From positions 1,426,001 to 1,490,000 of the forward strand of contig NZ_CP007213.1 in the NCBI RefSeq assembly GCF_001411805.1: a stretch of DNA of 64,000 nucleotides, written 5' to 3'. The stretch is from Burkholderia plantarii (lineage in GTDB: Bacteria; Pseudomonadota; Gammaproteobacteria; Burkholderiales; Burkholderiaceae). Positions 26,818 to 34,182 of the stretch are shown here, in pieces (position 1 is the stretch's first letter; the number at the start of each line of letters is the position of its first letter). A model generated the notes under the pieces. The model did no database searches. It saw nothing but the letters and a program-made list of their open reading frames with translations, and was not told where the DNA came from. Made by a program: the position numbers and the translations under genes.

Positions 26818-27014
26818 TCATTCAGTATGGCTCCCTGCCGCCCCGCGGCGCGGGCGGGGCATGATATTAACGAAGAATGTTGGTGCGACCGACGCGCTCC
26901 GTTAATTTCGTGTTGACGAGAGGGTGATGATGATTTGATTCGCGTTTTGAAAATCCATTCCATGGGCTGGCTCGAGAGAGCCGATTATTATTTTTTGTTA
27001 AAAAGGGGAATACG
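26818..27014 (+). promoter_or_regulatory. Promoter and leader region of the pilus operon
   Basis: 197 bp of lower GC content upstream of the pilin. ATTAACG (26866-26872) and CGTTAAT (26900-26906) form a 7-bp inverted repeat that could be an operator. TTGACG (26913-26918) is a possible -35 box, although the matching -10 is poor. A terminator-like hairpin follows at 26969. The ribosome-binding site is GGGG about seven bases before the ATG at 27015. Confidence 0.45.
26969..26997 (+). terminator. Terminator-like hairpin in the pilin leader
   Basis: GGCTC (26969-26973) pairs with GAGCC (26978-26982) across a GAGA tetraloop and is followed by GATTATTATTTTTTG. This is the layout of an intrinsic terminator or attenuator, and it ends only about 18 nt before the pilin start codon. 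Confidence 0.55.
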
Positions 27015-27548
27015 ATGAAAATCACCAAGCTGGTGACGGCACTTGGCGTGGCCGTGACATTCTACGGAATGGCGCATACGGCAAACGCAGATCCGATTTC
27101 GAAGAAGATCACGCTGACGGCACAGATCAACGACGCGATTTTCGTGTCGAAGCCCGACGGCTCGACCTGGTATGACACGGAAGAACTGAATCCGAGCGAC
27201 TACAAGCAGCAAAAATTCAGTCGGTCACTGCCGGTTCGCGTCTGGACCAAGAGCAAGGACTTCAACATCTCGCTGGCCCAGCCGCTGAAGATGTCGGACG
27301 GCAATTATGAAATGCAGAACGCCGTGGTCACGCTGTCGAGCAACGTCGGCGACCTGGAAGTGAAATTCGGCGCCCAGCAGAAGATCACGCAAACCGTGGC
27401 TGGCAACGGCGGCTACGACGAAATCCACGATCTGAAGATCAACGTCGATGCGCCGAAGCAGACCGGGGACGTCAGCACCAACGGCAGCTACAGCGGCGAT
27501 CTCGTCATGATGTTCGAACCGGTAGCCTCCGCCGGTCCCACTTCCTGA
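27015..27548 (+). CDS. CS1/cable-type fimbrial major subunit
   Basis: 177 residues. Signal peptide to about residue 25 (LVTALGVAVTFYGMAHTANA), then mature DPISKKITLTAQINDAIFV. The LTAQIND...KPDGS pattern and the C-terminal SGDLVMMFEPV strand are typical of alpha-fimbrial (CS1, CFA/I, CblA) pilins, which lack the cysteine pair of classical type 1 subunits. This protein also has no cysteine. It should polymerise by donor-strand exchange into the pilus rod. It is the first gene of the cluster and is separated from the usher by a strong hairpin, as expected if the subunit is made in excess. Confidence 0.85.
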   Translation: MKITKLVTALGVAVTFYGMAHTANADPISKKITLTAQINDAIFVSKPDGSTWYDTEELNPSDYKQQKFSRSLPVRVWTKSKDFNISLAQPLKMSDGNYEMQNAVVTLSSNVGDLEVKFGAQQKITQTVAGNGGYDEIHDLKINVDAPKQTGDVSTNGSYSGDLVMMFEPVASAGPTS

Positions 27549-27575
27549 GTTGAAAGGCATAACTATTAAAAACTA

Positions 27576-27611
27576 GGCAAGGAAACTCCATGGTCATGGA
27601 GTTTCCTTGCC
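27576..27611 (+). repeat. Perfect 17-bp inverted repeat between pilin and usher
   Basis: GGCAAGGAAACTCCATG (27576-27592) and its exact complement (27595-27611) are separated by only GT. It starts 27 bp after the pilin stop and ends 3 bp before the usher ATG. There is no U-tract. As RNA it would form a very stable hairpin that could stabilise the pilin message, be an RNase processing point, and hide the usher start region from ribosomes. Confidence 0.9.
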
Positions 27612-27614
27612 CAT

Positions 27615-30600
27615 ATGGTGCGCCCGTCGCGTCGGTCGCAGAAACTCTTTGACTCAACCAGCAGCGTGCTCATCGATAAACCCTCCGTTCGCTTCAGCAA
27701 GCTGTGGCTAGGCGCATTCATATTTTGGTCGTCGCACACCGTTGCCGCACCGAAAGTCATGCGTGGCGTGCAGCAGTCGGGCGATTCGGTGGAACTGATC
27801 GACGGCGCGAACTACATTGCAACCTTCAACGGGAAAATACTGCCCGGCCTGATCGGGTATTCCGTCGCGCGGGGAGGCTTTGCATTCGATGAGTCCGGCT
27901 ACCTCGAAAGCGACATGTCGAGCGACGATGTCAGGAAGCTGAAGCGCATCATTTCGCATCTGGATTACCGGCGCTGCCGCAAAGGCTGTCATCTGGAGGT
28001 GAAAAGCTACCGCGTGGTGGCCGACAGGGGTGCCCGCTCGATATTCATCCGCGATCCGCACGGCGACTATCTGGCGTTGCACCGGAGTTCGCGCGCGATC
28101 GGTACGCCATGGCTGGCACGGCACGCCGTCTCCAGCGGCGACGTTCTTCCCGCCACGGATCGTGGCCGGCTGCACGCCGGGATCCTGACCACGCCCTCCG
28201 CGGGGCCGATCGGGCATCAGGATGAACCGGCGGTGCCGCTGCAGCGAGACGCACGGCGTTCGTCCGCGCACGCTGTCGGCCACGACTCGCCAATATCATC
28301 CGTTGCGTCGTTCATTGGCGTCGCCGATCCGGAAACGGGCTCACAGCGTTCGGCACCGAATCCCGGTGTCGGACTTCCGGTTTCCCGGCTGGCCGACAGG
28401 CGGGGCATCACGCAGCCGCTCCTGGCGCGAGTCGCCGCGGCGCACGGGAAGGGCAGCGCACGCTACGTCGCGACATACAACGGCAGGACGCTTCCGGGAC
28501 ACGTCGGCTACGACGCCGGCAAAAACGGGCTGCTCATTGATGAGGATGACTATCTAGATAGCGGCATCCCGGCGAGCGATGTCGAGATGCTGAAGCAGAT
28601 CGTCTCGCAGCTCGACTACAAGCGTTGTCGCGATGGTTGCCATCTGGAGGTGAAAAGCTTTCGCATGGTGGTCGACAAGGGGGCGCGGTCGATCTTCATT
28701 CGTGATGCCCGTGGCGACTACGTCGCGTTGCACAAGAGTACCGGTGCCGTCAGGAAACGCGCGCTGGCGTCACGTGCCTCGCCGGGGGAGCCTCGCGCGA
28801 CGAACGGCAACGAGCGGGTGGACAAGGCGCCTTTGCCGCCAGGCCTCGATGGTTCCCGGCGCGAGCCGATCAAGGTGGCAGTGCATCCGCACGGCGAGCC
28901 GCCGGTGCAGCGGAGCGAGGCCGTGCCCGCGCCGGGAGATCGGCTCGCACGTTCGGACGCGTCGCCGTTTGCTGACGGAGAGGCGCCGGACGAGGCGCCA
29001 GCCGCGGCCATCGCGGACGTTTCGACCGACAGGTCGCCGAAGTCGGACGCGGCGGAGCCGGCAGGCCGCGCGGGCGATCCGCTGGCGCGAGACGATGGCA
29101 TGCATCGTGAACCGGCGGCTCCGGTTCGCCGGAGCGACGGGGCCGTTGCCGGAAAGGTGCCGGTCCGGGACGACGGAGCGGCGGCCGACGAGGTCGCGAG
29201 ATCCGGCCGCGATGGCCATCGGCCCGACTATCGGCGGGATCGGGAAGGGTGTTACCCGGGTGTCAAAAACTGCCGCTTGATGACCCATGACGGCGCGCGG
29301 CCAATGTCCATTCGCGATTCACGGGGAGCTTACGCGGTGTCACGCCCAGCCGGGAAGGCCCGGGACGGCGCCGGCGAAGCGACGGCGGGACTGCCCGATG
29401 CGGTCGACGGCTTTCGCTCGATGAGCGGCCGCCGTCGTGTCGTCGCTGAAACCGTCGTGCCGCAGGTTCGGGACGCGCAACTTGTGGATCGCGATTCGGA
29501 TGTGCGCGACGCGAGGTCGTTACCGACTCGAGGAATCGAGTTGGACAGGCAGGCGAGATCCGGCTCGGCAGAACCTTCCCGGCTCATCGAGATCGCCGGG
29601 GCCGGGGCGGGGGTGGGTGCGGACGCTGGCGCACGGCGTGGTCAGCTCGCCGATCCCGATTCGCGCTCGCCCGAACCCGTACCGGAAACGTCGCATGAAA
29701 ACGACCCGGTGGAGAAGGCGAAGCCGGTGTTGCCGGAAGAGGGTCGCCCTGCCGTCGCCAAGACGCGCGCACCGGACAGCGAGCTTGCCGATCCCGGCTT
29801 GCACCTTCACGACGGGACACAAACGCTGCACGAAAGCGGAGCGATCGATGAAGCGACGCCTGCCTCCGTGGATATGGCTCGCCCCGACGCGGCGAAGCCG
29901 GACACCGGCGCCCTCGCGCAGTTCGGCCAGGCCGCCGAACCGCACGCGCTGCCAGAGCGCGCATCCGACCCGGCGCCCGCATCGGCCGATGAACCGGAAT
30001 CCGGAACAGCAGCTTCGGCGCACGCTTATCCCGCTACCTTTCGTGCCGAATCGGAATCCGCTGCGAAGTCTTCGATGCGGGCGGACGAGGGTGACGCTGC
30101 GGCCACGGTCACGAGAGGCTTGAAAGTCTCCTATGGCGTGCCGGAGGGATTCAGCGCCGCCGAACTCGACGACAGCGCGAGTTATGTCTCGACCTTCAAC
30201 GGCAGGACGCTGCCGGGGCTCGTCAGCTATTCGCAGACGCGCGGCATGCTGACGTTTGACGAAAAGGCCTATCTGGAAAACGGCATTTCCCGCGAGGACA
30301 TCGGCGCTCTCAAGCAGGTATTCTCGCACCTGAACTACAAGCAGTGCCGCAAAGGCTGCGACGTGACGATCGCGAACTATCACGTGACCGTCGACAAGCT
30401 GGCCCGGTCGATCGCCGTTCGCGACGCGCGCAACGATTACATCGCGCCGCCCACCGGCTTCGGCCTCGTCAACAACCAGACGGTGGATCTGCGGGCCGCC
30501 ACCGATGGCTATCGCGCCTTCAACGTCACCGGCGGCACATGGGTCGGAATGCCGTCGCAAAGCTTCGGTTTCCTGAGCTGGTACGTGAACGAAACGCACT

Positions 30601-32336
30601 CGCGCCAGTACAGCAGCAGCAACCGTGGGCTGTCGTCGTACTACCTGCAGAAGAACTTCGCGAGCACCTATATCCGGGCGGGGCGCCAGAGCAGCCTCGA
30701 CTATTCGTCGAACGCCGTCAGCACGCTGATTTCGCCGAGCTTCGACCAGTTCGTGACGTTCGGCAGCCAGTCGCATCTCGACGTCAACGACAAGGCCGGC
30801 TCGCTGATCCTCTATGCGAACGCGGACGGCAACTACGAGTTCTACCGCGACGGCCGGCTGGTCCTGAAGCGGCCGGCCGCCATCGGGCGCAACCAGATCA
30901 GTTACGCCGATCTGCCCGGCGGCTATTACTCGATCGAAGTGCGGCTCGTCGACCGCAACGGCAATATCGTCAGCCGTGAAATCCACGAGATCAACAATCT
31001 CAACTTCGGCGGCCCGAACAGCGGCAACGCGTGGCACGTGACGGCCGGCAAGGACATGTACACCGGCGGCTATCTGGTCGAAGGCGCCATGAGCCGCAAC
31101 CTGAAGCAGTTCTATCTGAACAGCTCGATCCTGGTCGGGCAGAGCGGCAGGTGGGCGGCGGAAATCAACATGACACGCCCCACGCGGATCGCCGGTTTCG
31201 ACATCGCGCCGACGCTGGGCGTCCTGAGCGGCGAACGCAGTTTCGGCGGCTACGCGAACGTATCGGTGTCGCACGACCGCTTCGGCAGCCTGACCATGAG
31301 CCGTTATCAGAATACCAACGTCTCGCGCTTCTACCACGGGCAGCCGAGCACGGCGCTGTCGTACAGCCGCGTGATTCGCAAGGCCACGTTCAGCTACAAC
31401 TATCAACAGTCCAATTTCGGCCGATCCCACCAGGCCGAAGTGCGCTGGAACTACCGCCCCAACGGGTTGTGGGCGACGTTCGCGCTCGGGCTGCAGAAGG
31501 GCGGCTTCCAGCGCGGCGGCAACGGCTACGGCGTGTATTTCAACATGACCGTCACGCTTGACAGGGTGCAGGGAAGCTTCGGCGCGGCGCATTCGAGCGG
31601 GCAGACCCAGCTCAATGCAGATGTGAGGAAGGACTTCCAGGACAACTTCGGCACGTCGACGGTGGGCTTCAATGCCAACCGCACCGGCAACGACTATGGC
31701 ATCAACGTTTACGGCAACCGCTCCGGCACGCGCGGCGACGTGTCGCTGAACGTGGGCAACACGCGCGCGGCCACCAACGTCGATTTCAACTATCGCGGCA
31801 CGGTGGCGGCCAGCAAGGCCGGCATCGCGCTCGGGCGCTACAGCCCGAGCGGCACCGCCATGCTGCTGAGCACACCGAAGATTGGCGACATGCATTACGG
31901 CTTCAACGTCGAGGGCAGCCCGGTGGCGGGCAACAGCCGATACGCGGTGCCGTTGAACGCCTATGCCGACGTGTCGTTTGCGCGCGTGTTCAGCAACAGC
32001 CACGATCTCGACATGAACATCGAAGTCCCCGCCAACATCGTGCGGGCGCATCCGGGGCAAGTCTATTCGGCGAAGGCCAAGGTCGACATCAACATGATCT
32101 ACAGCGGTTTTCTCACCGATGCGGCCGGCAAGCCGCTCAGCGGAAGGATCGTCGAGACGGAGGACCGGGTCTACCGGAACGGCCTGTTCTCGATCGTCAG
32201 CAAGAAGGTGTTGTCGAACATCACGATCGAAACTGACGGCGGCGAGCAATATCGATGTGATCTCAAGAAGGCGCAGGGCAGCTATTTCCGTTGTGAAAGG
32301 TACCAACCGATCGTGAATGCAAAGGCAGGTGAATGA
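27615..32336 (+). CDS. Alpha-fimbrial outer-membrane usher, greatly enlarged, with repeated N-terminal domains
   Basis: 1,573 residues; CS1/Tcf-type ushers are usually about 850-900. Order: signal region (about 26-44, ending HTVAA); N-terminal TcfC-like domain copy 1 (67-155); copy 2 (284-373); a low-complexity, charged, Pro/Ala/Asp-rich linker with a degenerate partial copy (538-575); copy 3 (857-945); then the beta-barrel and plug (about 950-1440) and a C-terminal domain (MIYSGFLTDAAGKPLSG...). Each full copy runs from Y-(I/V)-(A/S)-T-(F/Y)-NGK/R through a CRKGC/CRDGC cysteine pair to IRD..GDY. Copies 1 and 2 share an exact 19-nt stretch (27990-28008, 28641-28659). There is no ribosome-binding site before ATG 27615; GTG 27666 would give a normal-length signal peptide. 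The stop overlaps the chaperone start. Confidence 0.85.
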   Translation: MVRPSRRSQKLFDSTSSVLIDKPSVRFSKLWLGAFIFWSSHTVAAPKVMRGVQQSGDSVELIDGANYIATFNGKILPGLIGYSVARGGFAFDESGYLESDMSSDDVRKLKRIISHLDYRRCRKGCHLEVKSYRVVADRGARSIFIRDPHGDYLALHRSSRAIGTPWLARHAVSSGDVLPATDRGRLHAGILTTPSAGPIGHQDEPAVPLQRDARRSSAHAVGHDSPISSVASFIGVADPETGSQRSAPNPGVGLPVSRLADRRGITQPLLARVAAAHGKGSARYVATYNGRTLPGHVGYDAGKNGLLIDEDDYLDSGIPASDVEMLKQIVSQLDYKRCRDGCHLEVKSFRMVVDKGARSIFIRDARGDYVALHKSTGAVRKRALASRASPGEPRATNGNERVDKAPLPPGLDGSRREPIKVAVHPHGEPPVQRSEAVPAPGDRLARSDASPFADGEAPDEAPAAAIADVSTDRSPKSDAAEPAGRAGDPLARDDGMHREPAAPVRRSDGAVAGKVPVRDDGAAADEVARSGRDGHRPDYRRDREGCYPGVKNCRLMTHDGARPMSIRDSRGAYAVSRPAGKARDGAGEATAGLPDAVDGFRSMSGRRRVVAETVVPQVRDAQLVDRDSDVRDARSLPTRGIELDRQARSGSAEPSRLIEIAGAGAGVGADAGARRGQLADPDSRSPEPVPETSHENDPVEKAKPVLPEEGRPAVAKTRAPDSELADPGLHLHDGTQTLHESGAIDEATPASVDMARPDAAKPDTGALAQFGQAAEPHALPERASDPAPASADEPESGTAASAHAYPATFRAESESAAKSSMRADEGDAAATVTRGLKVSYGVPEGFSAAELDDSASYVSTFNGRTLPGLVSYSQTRGMLTFDEKAYLENGISREDIGALKQVFSHLNYKQCRKGCDVTIANYHVTVDKLARSIAVRDARNDYIAPPTGFGLVNNQTVDLRAATDGYRAFNVTGGTWVGMPSQSFGFLSWYVNETHSRQYSSSNRGLSSYYLQKNFASTYIRAGRQSSLDYSSNAVSTLISPSFDQFVTFGSQSHLDVNDKAGSLILYANADGNYEFYRDGRLVLKRPAAIGRNQISYADLPGGYYSIEVRLVDRNGNIVSREIHEINNLNFGGPNSGNAWHVTAGKDMYTGGYLVEGAMSRNLKQFYLNSSILVGQSGRWAAEINMTRPTRIAGFDIAPTLGVLSGERSFGGYANVSVSHDRFGSLTMSRYQNTNVSRFYHGQPSTALSYSRVIRKATFSYNYQQSNFGRSHQAEVRWNYRPNGLWATFALGLQKGGFQRGGNGYGVYFNMTVTLDRVQGSFGAAHSSGQTQLNADVRKDFQDNFGTSTVGFNANRTGNDYGINVYGNRSGTRGDVSLNVGNTRAATNVDFNYRGTVAASKAGIALGRYSPSGTAMLLSTPKIGDMHYGFNVEGSPVAGNSRYAVPLNAYADVSFARVFSNSHDLDMNIEVPANIVRAHPGQVYSAKAKVDINMIYSGFLTDAAGKPLSGRIVETEDRVYRNGLFSIVSKKVLSNITIETDGGEQYRCDLKKAQGSYFRCERYQPIVNAKAGE
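27813..28081 (+). repeat. Usher N-terminal domain, copy 1 (coding repeat)
   Basis: Encodes residues about 67-155 of the usher. Core motifs: YIATFNGK, LPGLIGY, FDESGYLES, HLDYRRCRKGCHLEVKSY, GARSIFIRD, GDYLAL. Confidence 0.85.
28464..28732 (+). repeat. Usher N-terminal domain, copy 2 (coding repeat)
   Basis: Encodes residues about 284-373. Core motifs: YVATYNGR, LPGHVGY, DEDDYLDS, QLDYKRCRDGCHLEVKSF, GARSIFIRD, GDYVAL. It is the closest relative of copy 1 at both protein and DNA level. Confidence 0.85.
29226..29340 (+). repeat. Usher N-terminal domain, degenerate partial copy
   Basis: Encodes residues about 538-575. DYRRDREGCYPGVKNCRL and GARPMSIRDSRGAYAV align with the second half of copies 1 and 2. 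The first cysteine of the pair is lost and the first half of the domain is missing. Confidence 0.65.
30183..30452 (+). repeat. Usher N-terminal domain, copy 3 (coding repeat, next to the barrel)
   Basis: Encodes residues about 857-945. Core motifs: YVSTFNGR, LPGLVSY, FDEKAYLEN, HLNYKQCRKGCDVTI, LARSIAVRD, NDYIAPP. It is preceded by YGVPEGFSAAEL, the usual entry to this domain in CS1 ushers, so it is probably the ancestral copy. Confidence 0.85.
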
Positions 32337-33013
32337 ACAAGCTATTGAAGGGTTGCGCGCTGGCCGGCGTGCTGATGGGCGTGGCCGCGGCTGCGCGGGC
32401 TGAAGGCCAGCTGATGGTGATGCCGGCCACCACCAAGGTCTACCACTCGCACGATCAGCAGGTCTCGGCGAAGAACATGGGCGACGGGCCGTTGTATCTG
32501 AAGATTTCCGTGCTGAAGGTGACCAATCCGGGGCTGGTTCCGGAGAACAAGGTGGCGCTCGGCGACCTCGAGCATCCCGGGATCATCGCGAGCCCCGACA
32601 AGCTGACGCTCGGGCCGGGCCAGATGCGGGACATCGTGCTCAAGTCGCTGTTCGTGCCGAAACAGGAGGAACTGTATCGCCTGTACATCGTGCCGGTGCG
32701 GTCGCTGAAAGTCGATGCGGCGCCCGCGAACAAGATCACCGTGCCGCTGGCCGTCGCGATCGGTTACGGCGTGCTGGTCAGGCACATGCCGCCGCCGGGC
32801 ATGCAGCGTCACGGATGGACGCATCGCTGCGAAGGCGGCGGCATGACGCTGGAAAACACCGGCAACGTGCGCGAGGTGTTCACGCACGTCGTCCAGGACG
32901 GCGCCAGCTCGGCGGAGACGATCGCGGTGTTCCCGGGCACGCCGCAACACTTCGCGACGAAGCGCATGTCGCTCGACATCGACGGCAAATCGATGAAGCT
33001 GGCATGCCCGTGA
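32333..33013 (+). CDS. Alpha-fimbrial periplasmic chaperone (two-domain)
   Basis: 226 residues with a signal peptide (LLKGCALAGVLMGVAAAARA). It has the CooB/CblB-type pattern: VTNPGLVPENKVALGDLEHPGIIASPDKLTLGPGQ, then IGYGVLVRHMP closing domain 1. Domain 2 (about 160-226) includes CEGGGMTLENTGN and VFPGTPQ. It should cap pilin subunits in the periplasm and deliver them to the usher. The ATG overlaps the usher stop (ATGA), so the two are translationally coupled. The next gene begins inside its last codons. Confidence 0.82.
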   Translation: MNKLLKGCALAGVLMGVAAAARAEGQLMVMPATTKVYHSHDQQVSAKNMGDGPLYLKISVLKVTNPGLVPENKVALGDLEHPGIIASPDKLTLGPGQMRDIVLKSLFVPKQEELYRLYIVPVRSLKVDAAPANKITVPLAVAIGYGVLVRHMPPPGMQRHGWTHRCEGGGMTLENTGNVREVFTHVVQDGASSAETIAVFPGTPQHFATKRMSLDIDGKSMKLACP

Positions 33014-33498
33014 GCGTTCGCCGGCAGCGGGCGGTCTGGCTGGTGGTCGCGGCGTTTCATTGCGCGAACGGCTGGGGCGCGGGCGTCCTGAAGCTGTCCC
33101 GCACGGAGCTGGTGATGAAGCCGGGCGAGCCGACCCCGGAGCTGTGGGTCGAAAACACCGGCGATACGCCGTTGTTCCTGTCCATGGAGCAACAACTGGT
33201 CACCAATCCCGGCGCCACGCCGGAGCAGCGGGTCCCGATCGGGGAAACCCGGCATCCGGCGTTGCTGGTGCAGCCCGGGCGCCTCGTGCTGTCGCCGGGA
33301 CAGAAATACCGGATGACCTTGACGGTGCTCGATGTTCCCGCGCGGCCGCAAGTCTGGCGCCTGACGTTTCGGCCTCGCGAGCGCGTCGAGGTGCATGGCG
33401 AGGGGGGCCGGCCCATCACGTCGCCGCTGTTCATCAACGTGGGGTACGGCGTCGTGGTGTATCAAATGCCCGGCGGAGCCGGAAAGGCCGGCGATTGA
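33004..33498 (+). CDS. Single-domain fimbrial chaperone-like protein
   Basis: 164 residues. The pattern LSRTELVMKPGEPTPELWVENTGD, VTNPGATPEQRVPIGETRHPALLVQPGRLVLSPGQ and INVGYGVVVYQMP matches domain 1 of the neighbouring chaperones. The protein stops 10 residues after that point, so domain 2 is absent. A hydrophobic N-terminus (AVWLVVAAFHCANGWGAG) suggests export. ATG 33004 overlaps the preceding gene by 10 nt; GTG 33010 would give a GTGA overlap instead. It could be a reduced chaperone for one specific subunit or a truncated copy; the clean coupling favours a functional gene. Confidence 0.75.
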   Translation: MPVSVRRQRAVWLVVAAFHCANGWGAGVLKLSRTELVMKPGEPTPELWVENTGDTPLFLSMEQQLVTNPGATPEQRVPIGETRHPALLVQPGRLVLSPGQKYRMTLTVLDVPARPQVWRLTFRPRERVEVHGEGGRPITSPLFINVGYGVVVYQMPGGAGKAGD

Positions 33499-33552
33499 TG
33501 TTCGTCGCGGGCGCGCGGCCGGGTGTCCGCGATGATCGATTCGAGGTGAATC

Positions 33553-34098
33553 ATGGTGAAGTTTCTTTGCGTGCTTGTCTGGATACTGGTTTCGACGCTG
33601 GCATCCGCGCAGAACATCGTGGTGGTCGGCAAGAACACCAGCAAGATCACGGCCCGGGTCGTCCACACGAACAACCTGATCGTGACCGACGACCAGGGCG
33701 GCTGGTTCGACAACGGACTCAAGATGATGCAACTGGGCGGCTGGACCACGCCGTATGAGGTGCAGGCGCGGCTGAAGGTTGTGTCCACCACCGGCATGTT
33801 CCAGGTCCGGCTCGATTCGCCATTGGTGATCGCGCATCAATCGAAGCCGTCGCTGGTGTTCCGGAATCCCGCCGTCAAGCTTGGCAACGAAGGCGAGACG
33901 CCGAAACTGCTTGCGGTGGGAAGCAACACACAGTTCCGGAACCCGATGCCGTCGACGCAAGGCGTGGATTCCGTCGGGTACTACGAGCTCGATGTGGCGG
34001 CTTATCCGCCGGAGGGGACGTTGGAGGAGGTCGGGGGGACGTATAGCGGCGTGCTGTCGATGATTTTCGAACCGGTGATCGACATGCCGAAATCATGA
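33553..34098 (+). CDS. Second CS1-type pilin-like subunit
   Basis: 181 residues. The signal peptide ends near residue 19 (CVLVWILVSTLASA), then mature QNIVVVGKNTSKITARVVHTN. Length, the N-terminal strand and the C-terminal YSGVLSMIFEPVIDM match the major pilin (SGDLVMMFEPV), so this is a minor or alternative pilin rather than a large tip adhesin. AGGTGA lies just before the ATG. In cable and CS1 pili this position is normally held by a ~350-residue tip protein (CblD, CooD); none is present here. Confidence 0.75.
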   Translation: MVKFLCVLVWILVSTLASAQNIVVVGKNTSKITARVVHTNNLIVTDDQGGWFDNGLKMMQLGGWTTPYEVQARLKVVSTTGMFQVRLDSPLVIAHQSKPSLVFRNPAVKLGNEGETPKLLAVGSNTQFRNPMPSTQGVDSVGYYELDVAAYPPEGTLEEVGGTYSGVLSMIFEPVIDMPKS

Positions 34099-34182
34099 AG
34101 CCGCCTCGCAAAGTCATTCATTGTACGGCCGTGTCGCGGTGAACGGACGAGAGCGAAGGTCGATCCCGAAGCCGAGGTGGAC

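Noticed and set aside
27576..27611. Inverted repeat considered as an intrinsic terminator of the pilin gene
   Set aside because: No U-tract follows and the usher gene begins 3 bp later, so complete termination is unlikely; kept as a processing or stability hairpin instead.
29520..32306. A 928-codon open frame on the minus strand within the usher gene
   Set aside because: It lies antisense to the conserved usher barrel and has no recognisable domain; long antisense frames are expected at this GC content.
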